Shown one piece after another: positions 1 to 8,622 of a stretch of DNA of 64,000 nucleotides. Numbering within the stretch: position 1 is the first letter of the stretch; every line of letters starts with the position of its first letter. The DNA is from Mucilaginibacter sp. L196 (GTDB taxonomy: Bacteria > Bacteroidota > Bacteroidia > Sphingobacteriales > Sphingobacteriaceae): positions 1,036,292 through 1,100,291 of the forward strand of contig NZ_LMUO01000019.1 of the NCBI RefSeq assembly GCF_009765905.1, read 5' to 3'. Under the pieces are notes generated by a model. The model did no database searches, was not told the DNA's origin, and saw only the letters and a program-made list of their open reading frames with translations. The position numbers and the translations under genes were made by a program.

Positions 1-164
1 AGTGCAGCAGTGAACATAACGCAGCATAACCCACTCATACCGGCAAGGGGATTTAAGAAGGATACCAAAAGCAAAATTCCACCCAATACGCTGTTTTGTG
101 AAAAGAACAGTATGGCGTAGCTATTAAGTATGGTTTTAATAAAAAATAAAAACCTGCTTTTCAT
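1..164 (-). CDS. Urea transporter family protein, N-terminal part (cut by window edge)
   Basis: Reading leftwards from an ATG at 164, the first 54 codons are open to the window edge. The peptide is hydrophobic, with a segment reading NSYAILFFSQNSVLGG and then LLLVSFLNPLAGMSGL, which resembles the start of the UT urea channel family (first repeat, with the N-P-L-x-G-x-x-G pattern). Its ATG follows the stop codon of the decarboxylase gene with no gap, so it is almost certainly the last-seen gene of that operon. Family members conduct urea passively through the inner membrane; some Bacteroidota versions carry extra domains, which cannot be judged here. Only about 54 residues are visible, so the call rests on short similarity. 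Confidence 0.6.
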   Translation of the reverse strand, partial: MKSRFLFFIKTILNSYAILFFSQNSVLGGILLLVSFLNPLAGMSGLCCVMFTAA

Positions 165-1517
165 CTATTTTGCTTTTAAATGCCCGGGGACATTTTCATT
201 TTCCTCAATGTAATCCAATGTTTCGGCGGCTTTTATTAAATGGATGTTTCGTTGCTCATCAATTAGGACAACTGCAGGTCTAAGGGTTATGAACTGCATC
301 CATTGCGTCATGTTGTAAGCACCCACTTTATGTACCACCAAATGGTCACCCGGATTTAATAAAGGTAGATTTATGTTTTCCCTGATCACGTCTATATTCA
401 TGCATAGCGGGCCATAAATCGCCATATTTTCAGTATGCGGCAAGAAATCCTGTGCAGGACTTATTTGATGATCATACCAAAACGAAGTAAAGAGTATATT
501 GACCCCAAAATCTACAACAGTCGCCCGTTTGCCATCTGCCAAACGTTTATTGGCTAATACTGTGCCCAATAAATATCCTGCATCGTCAATCAACGCCCGC
601 CCACTTTCCAGTATCAGCAATGGTAATTCATTAGGCGCAAAATCCGAATTAATCAGTTTATTGCATATTTCTTCTGCAAAGTCATCTATTGATGGTAAGG
701 TGTCTGTACCGGGTAAATACGCACCTTTTAAGGTATTCATTGAAGGAAACCCACCGCCGAGATCAAGATATTCTATGGTTTGATTTAGTATAGTCTTACA
801 ACGCAAAGCCAGATCTGCTAATTTAGTAGCCGCAATACCGAATGCGGATGTTGATTGTATATAAGTACCGATGTGGCAATGAAGACCCGTCAATTGCAAT
901 TTACCTGAACTAACCACCTTAGTAAGCGCATTCCATGCTTCGCCGTTTTCGTAATTAAAACCAAACCTGTCCCATGCCGGAAATATGCCGGTATCCATAT
1001 TCACCCTGATAGCTACACGAGGTTTATCCGTTAAATTTTCACTCAGGGCAATTAAAAGATTTAATTCCTCTAAATTATCAATATGGATTAGCGAATCATT
1101 TTCTATTGCAAGCATCAGATCTTCTTTTGACTTGCTCGGGCCGTTAAATATAATCTTGTTACCAACTACGCCGTTGCCCAATGCCTTACGGTATTCGAAA
1201 CCTGAAACGACCTCAGCCCAGCTGCCTTCACTGTGAAATATCTGGCAAACAGCATTAAGGTAATTGGTTTTATAACTCCAGGCAAATTGCACTTTGGGAT
1301 ACCGGGTGCTAAAAGCACGATAAGCTGAGCGATAGTTACGACGTATCTGGCTCTCTGAAACCACAAAAAGTGGCGATCCATAAGCCTCGATAAGTTTAGT
1401 TACCTGTATACCATCAATATATTTAAAAGGCTGTGCACCACTGTGGCTGCCAAATTTATTCATGACACCCGGGGTGAGTTTTTTTATGTAGGGCCTTTCG
1501 TAAGGAAGTTTTTCCAT
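165..1517 (-). CDS. PLP-dependent decarboxylase, diaminopimelate decarboxylase-like (fold type III)
   Basis: A 450-aa protein of the LysA/ornithine-decarboxylase fold. Visible family features are the PLP lysine in FAWSYKTNY (about residue 83), HIGT, the phosphate-binding GGGFP loop, ESGR in place of the usual EPGR, and GPLCMNIDV near the C-terminus, where LysA normally has GPxCES-D; the cysteine is kept but the neighbouring acidic residue is not. This suggests a different substrate from diaminopimelate. The start is placed at 1517 (MEKLPYE) because an upstream in-frame ATG at 1649 would run deep into the ATP-grasp gene; the gap to that gene is then 13 bases. Its place between an ATP-grasp enzyme and a urea transporter argues against a simple lysine-biosynthesis role. 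True lysA remains possible. Confidence 0.75.
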   Translation of the reverse strand: MEKLPYERPYIKKLTPGVMNKFGSHSGAQPFKYIDGIQVTKLIEAYGSPLFVVSESQIRRNYRSAYRAFSTRYPKVQFAWSYKTNYLNAVCQIFHSEGSWAEVVSGFEYRKALGNGVVGNKIIFNGPSKSKEDLMLAIENDSLIHIDNLEELNLLIALSENLTDKPRVAIRVNMDTGIFPAWDRFGFNYENGEAWNALTKVVSSGKLQLTGLHCHIGTYIQSTSAFGIAATKLADLALRCKTILNQTIEYLDLGGGFPSMNTLKGAYLPGTDTLPSIDDFAEEICNKLINSDFAPNELPLLILESGRALIDDAGYLLGTVLANKRLADGKRATVVDFGVNILFTSFWYDHQISPAQDFLPHTENMAIYGPLCMNIDVIRENINLPLLNPGDHLVVHKVGAYNMTQWMQFITLRPAVVLIDEQRNIHLIKAAETLDYIEENENVPGHLKAK

Positions 1518-1530
1518 GATTAAGTCATAA

Positions 1531-2583
1531 TTATAATTCGCCGAAGGCAGACATTTTTTGAAACTCCGCAATATCAACCACCTGATCCCAGGAGTGCCGG
1601 ATAAACAATTTACCCGACTCATGACTGTTAAATGGGTCAACGTTTTCACCCATACTCATTTTAATCAATGTAGCCGGTTGATTTTGGCCCGCTGCCGCTG
1701 CCAGGTATATCCATGCGGGAAAGCGGGGATTAATTTCTATTATAAAAAGTTGATCATCCGCATCCCGTATAATTTCCAGTTCATATGCGCCTCTCCACTG
1801 GGTTGCTTTTGCAAATTGATCTGCCAGTTCAACCAATGCATTATCTTCAATAGTAACACCAGCCCAGGCTTTCCCTTTTTCGGTGATATAAAGTTTACGC
1901 ATAGGCACAATACTAAGGTTGCCACCGTTTCCGCTACCTAACGCGGCAACATTTATTTCAGTTCCTTTAATATACTTTTGCGCTATCACAGGGTATCCCC
2001 AGGCCGCTTCCAATTGTTTAAATGCCTTCAGAGCGGAATCCATATTGACTGCGATATATGCATCATAAAACTTGCCTTTTATAACCAATGGAAAGCCTAA
2101 TTCCTCAGTAGCATGTGGTAAATCAGCCGCTGAAAACAATTTATAATGCGGCGGCACCCGAAGTTTGTTTTTATTGCCAAATTCAAAAAGATTCGCTTTG
2201 TCCCTAACCTGTAATTGTGCCAGCGAAGGAAGAAACGTGCGGATACCGATTTTTAATAACGATGGAGCTATTATTATAAAGTTATGCAGCTCGGCATCAA
2301 AGTTTGGGATGATTGCCGTTAAGTTCTCCTGGTTATTAATATAAGTTAGCCTTTCAAGTAGTGCGCCGGTTCCCGCAGTCGGATAAGGTAGCTGATACGT
2401 TTTGTCAACCAATCCCGGCATATATATACCGGGTTCTAATGATTCATAAGCGAAGCCTATAATTCTGATATCATCACCTAATCCTTCTTTTAGCGCTCTG
2501 ATCACCGCTATTCCCGGGCCCGGATTGTCATTAGCATTGAGGCCCGTTACACCAATACATAAGCCGGTGTATTTAGTTGCCAT
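1531..2583 (-). CDS. ATP-grasp domain protein (carbamoyl-phosphate-synthase-like ligase)
   Basis: A 350-aa protein with an N-terminal pre-ATP-grasp Rossmann-like part (LCIGVTGLNANDNPGPG) and a C-terminal ATP-grasp fold. VIKGKFYDAY is the likely ATP-binding lysine strand and LFIIEINPRFPAW carries the Glu and Asn metal ligands typical of carboxylate-amine ligases. Enzymes of this class activate a carboxylate as acyl phosphate and join it to an amine or thiol. The start overlaps the end of the PqqD-like gene by 11 bases, so the two are translationally coupled, and the decarboxylase follows after 13 bases. The substrate is unknown; a peptide or amino-acid ligation is an inference from the partners. 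Confidence 0.75.
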   Translation of the reverse strand: MATKYTGLCIGVTGLNANDNPGPGIAVIRALKEGLGDDIRIIGFAYESLEPGIYMPGLVDKTYQLPYPTAGTGALLERLTYINNQENLTAIIPNFDAELHNFIIIAPSLLKIGIRTFLPSLAQLQVRDKANLFEFGNKNKLRVPPHYKLFSAADLPHATEELGFPLVIKGKFYDAYIAVNMDSALKAFKQLEAAWGYPVIAQKYIKGTEINVAALGSGNGGNLSIVPMRKLYITEKGKAWAGVTIEDNALVELADQFAKATQWRGAYELEIIRDADDQLFIIEINPRFPAWIYLAAAAGQNQPATLIKMSMGENVDPFNSHESGKLFIRHSWDQVVDIAEFQKMSAFGEL

Positions 2584-2833
2584 GATTCAATTCTAATTCC
2601 AACAGATTAGCCTCTTTTAACTGAATTACCCAATCCTCCCAATCCCGATCAAGCTGCGCTACACTAACATCGTATTTTTTTAAAATATCTGCTTTTATCT
2701 CCGTTGTGTTAACGCCGTTCTTCATGGCAAGCAATATGACTGATGCCATTGCATTGCCGGAAAACGAATCGCCGGTAGCCGGGTTAAAAACAAACCCGTT
2801 CTCGCTGGTAGCAATATTCTTTTTGATCTTCAT
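2573..2833 (-). CDS. PqqD-like peptide chaperone (RiPP recognition element fold)
   Basis: An 86-aa protein with the PqqD layout: an N-terminal beta hairpin (GFVFNPATGDSFSGN), then helices with the pattern T-E-I-KADILKKYDVS and D--DWV-QL-EANLL near the end. PqqD domains bind the leader of a substrate peptide and present it to a modifying enzyme, but many stand-alone versions have unknown roles. This one opens the cluster and overlaps the ATP-grasp gene. No radical-SAM enzyme or obvious precursor peptide lies in the visible part. About 50 bases separate it from the response regulator upstream on the same strand, so it could be co-transcribed or use its own promoter. Confidence 0.7.
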   Translation of the reverse strand: MKIKKNIATSENGFVFNPATGDSFSGNAMASVILLAMKNGVNTTEIKADILKKYDVSVAQLDRDWEDWVIQLKEANLLELELNHGN

Positions 2834-2883
2834 TATACGAAAAGATGGTAAATAAGGATATAAATGTAGCGATTTTAGGTATA

Positions 2884-3261
2884 TCAGGAGGCTATTAAAT
2901 AGTCAATACGTGATGCCAGCACTTCCATATCTATCGGCTTTAAGAACAACGCGTCGCAGTGGTAAATATCTGATTTTAATTTTTTAGTTCTATAACCGGT
3001 CACAATAATTACAGGTATATCTTTCACCATAGCCTCCTGTTTTAGGTCACCGCATATCAATTCGCACTCATTGTTCAGCAACAAGTAATCTAGTATGATC
3101 AGATCCGGCCGGATTGATTTGGCTCTTTCACAAATGGCTCCAGCGTCGTATATAATATGTATATCGAAATCGCTGTAAGTTAAAATTTCATCAACAACTG
3201 GTAACATCCGTCCCCCGTTATCCAATACCAGGATCTTTTTTGGTTTGCTCATTAGTTCCAT
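2884..3261 (-). CDS. Single-domain response regulator (receiver domain only)
   Basis: A 125-aa protein that is a single CheY-like receiver domain with no output domain. The phospho-acceptor Asp is in LIILDYLL, the switch Thr in IIVTGY, and the conserved Lys in LFLKPID. The usual N-terminal acidic pair is reduced to Asp-Asn (VLDNGG), so metal binding may be weaker. An ATG nine bases further in (3252) is an equally good start. It lies on the same strand as, and about 110 bases downstream of, the LytTR regulator gene. It may act as a phosphate sink or bind a partner protein; nothing shows the partner. Confidence 0.85.
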   Translation of the reverse strand: MELMSKPKKILVLDNGGRMLPVVDEILTYSDFDIHIIYDAGAICERAKSIRPDLIILDYLLLNNECELICGDLKQEAMVKDIPVIIVTGYRTKKLKSDIYHCDALFLKPIDMEVLASRIDYLIAS

Positions 3262-3369
3262 AATCCAATAGTTTTAAATGCTTTATATAAAATTGGCATA
3301 TTAAAATTTTACAAAAAAGCAATTGTCGCTGAACAGGACATATCTACCGACAAACAACAAAAACCCGAT

Positions 3370-4065
3370 CTATTTTGACCATTCTTTTATGAAATCCGCA
3401 TAGCTATTACCAACAGGAAGCTCTACAACGCCTATTTTAACTTTACGGTTATAGATTGATTTTACTCTCTTTATCGCTACAGCATAGCTGCGATGAATCC
3501 GGGCGAATTGCGTTGGGGGCAATTTTTCGAGCACAGCTTTCATAGGCATAAGCGTTAGTATCGGCTTTTCCAAGCCAACCAAGTGAATTTTGATATAATC
3601 CTGCATGCTTTCAATGTATTCAACATCTTTTAAATTTATTTTAAGCATTCGATATTCAGAGTGCACGTATATCGATTCACCTTCTTCATCTTTATCCTGG
3701 GTTTTGTATTTAGCATAATCTAAGGCTTTTTGAACTGCCGAGGTAAATCGCTTGAGGTCAATTGGCTTTAACAGATAATCTATTGCCTCGAGCTCAAAAC
3801 CTTCATAAGCATAATTTTTATAGGCGGTCGTAAATATTACCAACGGTTTATTTTGCAATGTCCGTACAAGATCAATACCCGAGATATCGGGCATGTCAAT
3901 ATCTATAAAAAGCAAATCAACCGCAGTTTTTTTCAAAAACTCTGCACCTGAAATAGCATCATCAAAAGTTTGTAGCAATTTTAATTCAGGGAAATCATTC
4001 ACATGTTTTTTAATTACCTCAAGCGCTAACGGCTCATCATCAATAGCGATACATTTTAATTGCAT
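3370..4065 (-). CDS. LytTR family response regulator
   Basis: A 231-aa transcription regulator: receiver domain (residues about 1-125; acceptor Asp in LLFIDIDMPD, Thr in IFTTAY, Lys in YLLKPIDLK) followed by a LytTR DNA-binding domain (about 135-231, with YIESMQDYIKIHL and FARIHRSYAV). LytTR proteins bind pairs of direct repeats about two helical turns apart. It is 13 bases downstream of the LytS-type kinase gene, forming a classic kinase/regulator pair. A CGATAAAT direct repeat with 21-base period lies in the intergenic region before gldK and is a possible target. Confidence 0.92.
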   Translation of the reverse strand: MQLKCIAIDDEPLALEVIKKHVNDFPELKLLQTFDDAISGAEFLKKTAVDLLFIDIDMPDISGIDLVRTLQNKPLVIFTTAYKNYAYEGFELEAIDYLLKPIDLKRFTSAVQKALDYAKYKTQDKDEEGESIYVHSEYRMLKINLKDVEYIESMQDYIKIHLVGLEKPILTLMPMKAVLEKLPPTQFARIHRSYAVAIKRVKSIYNRKVKIGVVELPVGNSYADFIKEWSK

Positions 4066-4078
4066 ACTTCTGTTTTAT

Positions 4079-5263
4079 TTAACCGAAAATCTCTAATTTG
4101 ACTGTAAACAAGTTGTTGCTTGTATCTATATCCAGGTTATATTTTCCCGGATACATGTGCTCCAATCTTTGTTTGGTATTGTTAATTCCAATGCCTTTCC
4201 TTTTATCGTTTTGTGGCTTTTCAAAAATACTGTTCTGGCAAAAAAAACTTATTTTTTGTTCATCTGCCGTTATCCTAATACTGATTACTGCACTATTATG
4301 TTTGCTTATACCATATTTAAAGACATTTTCAATAAAGGTCATTAATAATAAGGGAGCGATTTTTTGGTTCACAATTTCACCAGTACATACAAAATCGAGC
4401 TTAGTTTTCTTACCCAATCGCAGCTTTTGCAGGTCTATATAATCCTTGATGCAATCTATCTCGCTTTGCAACAGCACAACATCCTCGCTTACTTCATCGG
4501 TAACGTAACGCATAATATTAGAAAGCTTCATAATGCTTTCAGAAGTGTTCTTATTATCTGTAACCGATAGCGCGTAAATATTATTTAAAGTATTAAATAA
4601 GAAATGCGGGTTAATCTGCGCTTTTAAAAATGATAATTCAGCATGCGCTTTCTCTGCTTGTGTTTGGGCGACCATTTGCTCTGTAAGCTGCCACTTTTGT
4701 ACAGTACTTACCGCAATGCTCAAGCCTATTACTAAAATAAATATAAATAAACCTACCATATCAATATTCCCTGACTGGTGTATAAATATGATCTGATTAG
4801 TGGGCTTATCCCTCGGGTCTTCCATACGCAAATTCTGATTCGGCAAGGGGCCAAATGGAAGATTCTTTGCTTCTGATGAATTCATACCTGCATTCGGGAT
4901 CGAACTATCAACCAATAGCGGTGCAGATTGAGCAGCATTATATTTCGGGTTTTTCAGTAGATTATGTCCAAGTAAATTATCAAAAGGTTGCAAAAAATAT
5001 ACACAGCCAGACAACAGTAATACGATAAAACCGTAGCTAACATATTTCTTTCTAAATACTAACTTCGGTACCAGGTACCATGCATTTAAATAAAACATGA
5101 ATATGTAAGTAAAGCAAAACAGCCAGTAAAATGGTGAAAGCAATATAAAATAGCTGTTATGTATGCTCTCCTGGGTTTTATTCATAAATAGCAGCGGGAA
5201 ACCCAGAAAGATCACCCATCCTACAGCATGAATAAAAAAAGCAATGAATTTTGAACGTATCAT
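4079..5263 (-). CDS. LytS-type sensor histidine kinase (His_kinase family)
   Basis: A membrane kinase of 394 aa from the start at 5263 (MIRSKFIAFF); a longer reading from 5323 adds 20 residues without support. Hydrophobic segments occur in the first 110 residues, followed by a Pro/Asn-rich extracytoplasmic stretch, another membrane helix (VGLFIFILVIGLSIAVS), a coiled coil and the phospho-acceptor motif INPHFLFNTLNNIYAL. A GHKL ATPase domain ends the protein (FIENVFKYGI, GIGINNTKQRL). It phosphorylates the LytTR regulator encoded immediately downstream. Its gene is divergent from gldK across about 520 bases. Confidence 0.9.
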   Translation of the reverse strand: MIRSKFIAFFIHAVGWVIFLGFPLLFMNKTQESIHNSYFILLSPFYWLFCFTYIFMFYLNAWYLVPKLVFRKKYVSYGFIVLLLSGCVYFLQPFDNLLGHNLLKNPKYNAAQSAPLLVDSSIPNAGMNSSEAKNLPFGPLPNQNLRMEDPRDKPTNQIIFIHQSGNIDMVGLFIFILVIGLSIAVSTVQKWQLTEQMVAQTQAEKAHAELSFLKAQINPHFLFNTLNNIYALSVTDNKNTSESIMKLSNIMRYVTDEVSEDVVLLQSEIDCIKDYIDLQKLRLGKKTKLDFVCTGEIVNQKIAPLLLMTFIENVFKYGISKHNSAVISIRITADEQKISFFCQNSIFEKPQNDKRKGIGINNTKQRLEHMYPGKYNLDIDTSNNLFTVKLEIFG

Positions 5264-5780
5264 ATTGGTTAAGTAATCAAAAATAGACTTTGCTTTGCAT
5301 ATTTTACAATAATAGATCTTCACTTATCTCGCCGCTGATCATGTAACCATACATGTCAGAAACTGAATAAGTTGCAGATATAGTAGCAGGTGCTCATTCA
5401 TGAAAACAGAACAACAACAGGCCTTACAATAACCCTCTATTAAAAGCGTCGGTAAAAATCAGTACGTAGCTGTGGGCTAACAAAAATAAATCGGCGAATA
5501 ACGCCTATGTATAGACGAACGGATAATAGTGATATTGGCTTAGCGGAATTTAGCTGGTGAGTTATATTCTATCGGTTTATTCGGCTGCACATTATCTGTC
5601 TCTATAAATTAAACCTTGTACTTATAATCAATCGTTTGTCGATAAATTCTGCTCATTTAGCGATAAATGAATGTAGTACATTAATTTGACGATCATATTT
5701 GACTCAATATTTCAACCGTAAAAAATAAATGATTATGAATTCATATCGACTTATTAATAAACAAGTAAACAAGGAGTCAT
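5264..5780. promoter_or_regulatory. Intergenic region between lytS-type gene and gldK with repeat motifs
   Basis: A 517-base stretch without a convincing gene. Near gldK it holds two copies of CGATAAAT (starting at 5640 and 5661, period 21 bases) and a palindrome TCATTTA-gcga-TAAATGA at 5653-5670. CATATTTG at 5693-5700 is a 7-of-8 match to the TAnnTTTG -7 box, without a clear -33 element. Spacing of the direct repeats fits LytTR-type operators. Function is inferred only. Confidence 0.4.
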
Positions 5781-7073
5781 ATGAAATCATTAATCAAAAT
5801 GACAGGACTACTACTATTATTGGTAGCCTCCTGCAAAACCAGTCTCTACAACACCCCTAAAACAAGAGCGGTATCTACAAAGAAGCTTATTCCACCCGAA
5901 GGGATGGTATATATACCCTCAGGTACCTTTTTGTACAAAATGCTGAATGATGATAAATCCGAGCAAAGAAGGGTTAGTGTAAGTGCGTTTTTTATAGATA
6001 AAACCGAGGTTAACAACAAACAATATCAGGCGTTTGTAAACTGGGTTGCCGATTCAGTAGCTATTACGGATTATTTGCACGACGATTCTTTCTATCTGCC
6101 CGCAACAGGGGCAACTGTTGGCGCGGATAATAAGGAAATCAGGCTTATTGACTGGAGCAAAGTGAACAAAATATCGCCGCTGTGGAAGAAAGCCCCGCAG
6201 GATATAAAAGAAAAACTTGCACCCATGATGACGATGGTTAACGGCGCCCGTGTACCTAACCCTGCGTTATTAGTTTACCGGTTTTATTATGTGCGGATGG
6301 ACGGCATAAAGAATAGCGAATACGTTGCCGATTCAGTAGGCATCTACCCACATGAATCAGTATGGTCTGCGGATTTTCCAAACGCGCAGATGACGGTAAT
6401 GGATGCCAATTATTTCACCAACAAGATTTATGAGTACAATCCGGTTGTTGGGGTAACCTGGAAACAGGCCCGCGCTTATGCCGATTGGCGCGGCACCCAG
6501 CTAATGTTGATGATAAAAAACAATCCGAATCTTAAGAATTTCAAACTCAGCTTTAGTCTGCCAACTGAGGCACAGTGGCAATATGCTGCCGAAGCTAAAT
6601 TGAATCCTGAAGATAGTGTATCCCGAACTGTGTTAACCACTATTGATAAAGCCACAGGCAAGGAGCAGCTCTCAATTAATTATAAACAGGGTGAAGGTAT
6701 GTATTCGAGCGATGGCTCTACATTTACGCTACCGGTTACATCTTACACACCAAATGCCTTTGGTATTTATAACATGGCAGGTAATGTGTCTGAATGGACA
6801 CTGGATGCCTTTAGCCCGTCGGCATCAGAACTGGTGAATGACCTTAATCCTGCACTGCTTTACGATGCTACTGATAAAGACGCACCGTTGATGAGGCGTA
6901 AGGTAGTCCGCGGCGGATCGTGGAAAGACAATGGCGACATGCTGAATACCGATACCCGCAGTTTTGAAGATCAGGACGCGGCGCATTCCTACATCGGCTT
7001 CCGCTGCGTGATGGCAGCCTTTGAACTCACAGGTGAACAGGTTAAAACAAGAAAGTACATCGCTAAAAAATAA
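5781..7073 (+). CDS. gldK: GldK/PorK-like lipoprotein (sulfatase-modifying-factor fold)
   Basis: A 430-aa lipoprotein with signal sequence LLLLLVASC (lipidated Cys at residue 18). The rest is a formylglycine-generating-enzyme-like domain: GMVYIPSGTF, IDKTEVNNKQYQ, VGVTWKQARAYADW, PTEAQWQYAA, MAGNVSEWT, VVRGGSW and IGFRCVM. In gliding and type IX secretion, GldK/PorK forms the periplasmic outer-membrane ring together with GldN/PorN and is not an enzyme. gldN follows after four bases. The assignment rests on the lipoprotein plus SUMF1 fold and on gldN, gldL and gldM next to it. Confidence 0.92.
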   Translation: MKSLIKMTGLLLLLVASCKTSLYNTPKTRAVSTKKLIPPEGMVYIPSGTFLYKMLNDDKSEQRRVSVSAFFIDKTEVNNKQYQAFVNWVADSVAITDYLHDDSFYLPATGATVGADNKEIRLIDWSKVNKISPLWKKAPQDIKEKLAPMMTMVNGARVPNPALLVYRFYYVRMDGIKNSEYVADSVGIYPHESVWSADFPNAQMTVMDANYFTNKIYEYNPVVGVTWKQARAYADWRGTQLMLMIKNNPNLKNFKLSFSLPTEAQWQYAAEAKLNPEDSVSRTVLTTIDKATGKEQLSINYKQGEGMYSSDGSTFTLPVTSYTPNAFGIYNMAGNVSEWTLDAFSPSASELVNDLNPALLYDATDKDAPLMRRKVVRGGSWKDNGDMLNTDTRSFEDQDAAHSYIGFRCVMAAFELTGEQVKTRKYIAKK

Positions 7074-7077
7074 AATC

Positions 7078-8013
7078 ATGAACATATTAAAAATAATTAT
7101 AGCCATTCCACTGCTAATGTGGATAGGCTCGGAGGCTTCTATTGCCCAAACAATTGCAAAGGATAGTACACTTACTGATACATTGCCAGCTTATGACAGT
7201 TACCTGCAAAAGTTAGACCCGGGACAAGTAAGGCCATTTCCGTACCCTAAAACCACCCAGGCAAACATCAGGCTGTACGCAAGGATATGGCGGGTGATTG
7301 ACCTGAATGATACGGCTAATGCAATACTTACCATACCCGGTAAATCACTAATGGAAACCATTATGAAAGGTTTGGACGATGGTAAGTTAACCCCTTACCA
7401 AAAGGATGACTTTAAAACCAAACTAACCGTAAGGCAAGGTGAGCAACGTTTTGCAGACTCTGTATTAGTACCAAAGTTTGACAACGACGGTAACCAGATA
7501 TCATCAAAAATGGTACTTAATGAATTTAATCCTGACAAGGTTAAAAAGTTCAGGATAGAGGAAGATGTGTTTTTCGATAAGCAACGCGGCCGTGTTGATA
7601 CGCGCATAATTGCTATAGCGCCCATGATGACCATTTCTGCGTCGGTTGATCTGCCGGATAATATGTCGACAACACCCGCCTTCTGGATATATTTCCCGCA
7701 GTTGCGTTACGCGCTTATTAAGCAGGATTTGAGTGACCCCGATAAGAATATGTTTGATGTAACCATGGATGACGTGTTTATGCAGCACAAATTCACCGCT
7801 TACCTGGTAAAAGAGTTTTCACCCGGCGGTACGCAAACTGAACAACTTGACCCTGGCAGCCCCGAAGCATTAAAGTTAGAACAGAAAATAGCTGATTTAA
7901 AGAAAACCATTTGGCAAAGCCCAAAAGGAGTTAATAACAAGAACCTAGTACAACCATCAGACATTAAAATTAAAAAGGAGGATAGCAATGATAAAGCCAG
8001 TAAAACTAATTAG
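7078..8013 (+). CDS. gldN: GldN/PorN-like periplasmic ring protein
   Basis: A 311-aa exported protein with a Sec signal ending near SEASIAQ. The central YARIWRVIDLNDTAN segment, PGKSLMETIMKGLDDGKLTPY and the later FRIEEDVFFDK and PAFWIYFPQLR are typical of GldN. Start 7078 (MNILKII) was chosen over the in-frame ATG at 7021, which lies inside gldK. GldN binds GldK to build the type IX secretion ring. Its position directly after gldK and before gldL is unusual: in most genomes gldN comes last. The end overlaps the next gene by 26 bases. Confidence 0.92.
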   Translation: MNILKIIIAIPLLMWIGSEASIAQTIAKDSTLTDTLPAYDSYLQKLDPGQVRPFPYPKTTQANIRLYARIWRVIDLNDTANAILTIPGKSLMETIMKGLDDGKLTPYQKDDFKTKLTVRQGEQRFADSVLVPKFDNDGNQISSKMVLNEFNPDKVKKFRIEEDVFFDKQRGRVDTRIIAIAPMMTISASVDLPDNMSTTPAFWIYFPQLRYALIKQDLSDPDKNMFDVTMDDVFMQHKFTAYLVKEFSPGGTQTEQLDPGSPEALKLEQKIADLKKTIWQSPKGVNNKNLVQPSDIKIKKEDSNDKASKTN

Positions 8014-8596
8014 AGAGTTCCTTTGGATGCTCCTAATGTCAACAATTCTATTCATCTGCGGTAAGGCAAGCGCGCAGGTGCTGCCTGAATACAGCGCATT
8101 TCCCTCATCATCTATAGGTGCACAATTAGGTACACAAGGATTGGGGTTACAGGGAAGTTACAGTTTTGCCAATGCATTTAACATAAGGGTTGGTTTTACC
8201 AGCATGTTTGGCAACTGGCAATATAAAGGCAGGGATGTCACCTTCAATAGAAATTCTGTATATGCCATAGTTGACTGGCAGCCTGAATATGGTGGTAGCA
8301 CCTGGTTTGCAAGCAAGTGGTTTTTATCTGCCGGGGTAGCTAATTATTTTAATAATTCAGTATTTCGCCAAAAGCCGAACCCACTGGCTGACTATACTAT
8401 CTATCTTGCCAAGTTCCGGCCTTATATAGGTACTGGGTTGGGTAATATACACCTAACAAACAGTTTAGGGCTACGGCTGGATATGGGGTATTATATACCA
8501 CTAACCGCCCCAACCTCAACCATCCCGGCTAATGCAGATAAAGCAGGTTTTTTGCCCGGTTTAAACACTGCCGGAACTATTTATATTAAATTTTAA
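7988..8596 (+). CDS. Outer-membrane beta-barrel-like protein inserted in the gld cluster
   Basis: A 202-aa protein of unrecognised family. It has an N-terminal signal (LLMSTILFICGKASAQ), then alternating hydrophobic/polar strands with Gly and aromatic residues (IGAQLGTQGLGLQGSYSF, NIRVGFTSMFGNWQY, FRPYIGTGLGNIHL, LGLRLDMGYYIPL) and a C-terminal Phe (GTIYIKF), all consistent with a small outer-membrane barrel. It starts inside gldN and precedes gldL by 26 bases, so it is part of the operon. It is too short and lacks the features expected of PorP/SprF. A role in anchoring or modulating the secretion ring is possible but is inference from position. Confidence 0.6.
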   Translation: MIKPVKLIREFLWMLLMSTILFICGKASAQVLPEYSAFPSSSIGAQLGTQGLGLQGSYSFANAFNIRVGFTSMFGNWQYKGRDVTFNRNSVYAIVDWQPEYGGSTWFASKWFLSAGVANYFNNSVFRQKPNPLADYTIYLAKFRPYIGTGLGNIHLTNSLGLRLDMGYYIPLTAPTSTIPANADKAGFLPGLNTAGTIYIKF

Positions 8597-8622
8597 TCTA
8601 AGAACATTTAAAAAATAACATC

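Noticed and set aside
1531..1649. Longer start for the decarboxylase at 1649
   Set aside because: It would overlap the ATP-grasp gene by about 120 bases and add a non-homologous segment; 1517 fits the operon spacing.
3262..3369. Possible terminator between the two response regulator genes
   Set aside because: No stem of more than five pairs with a T-run was found.
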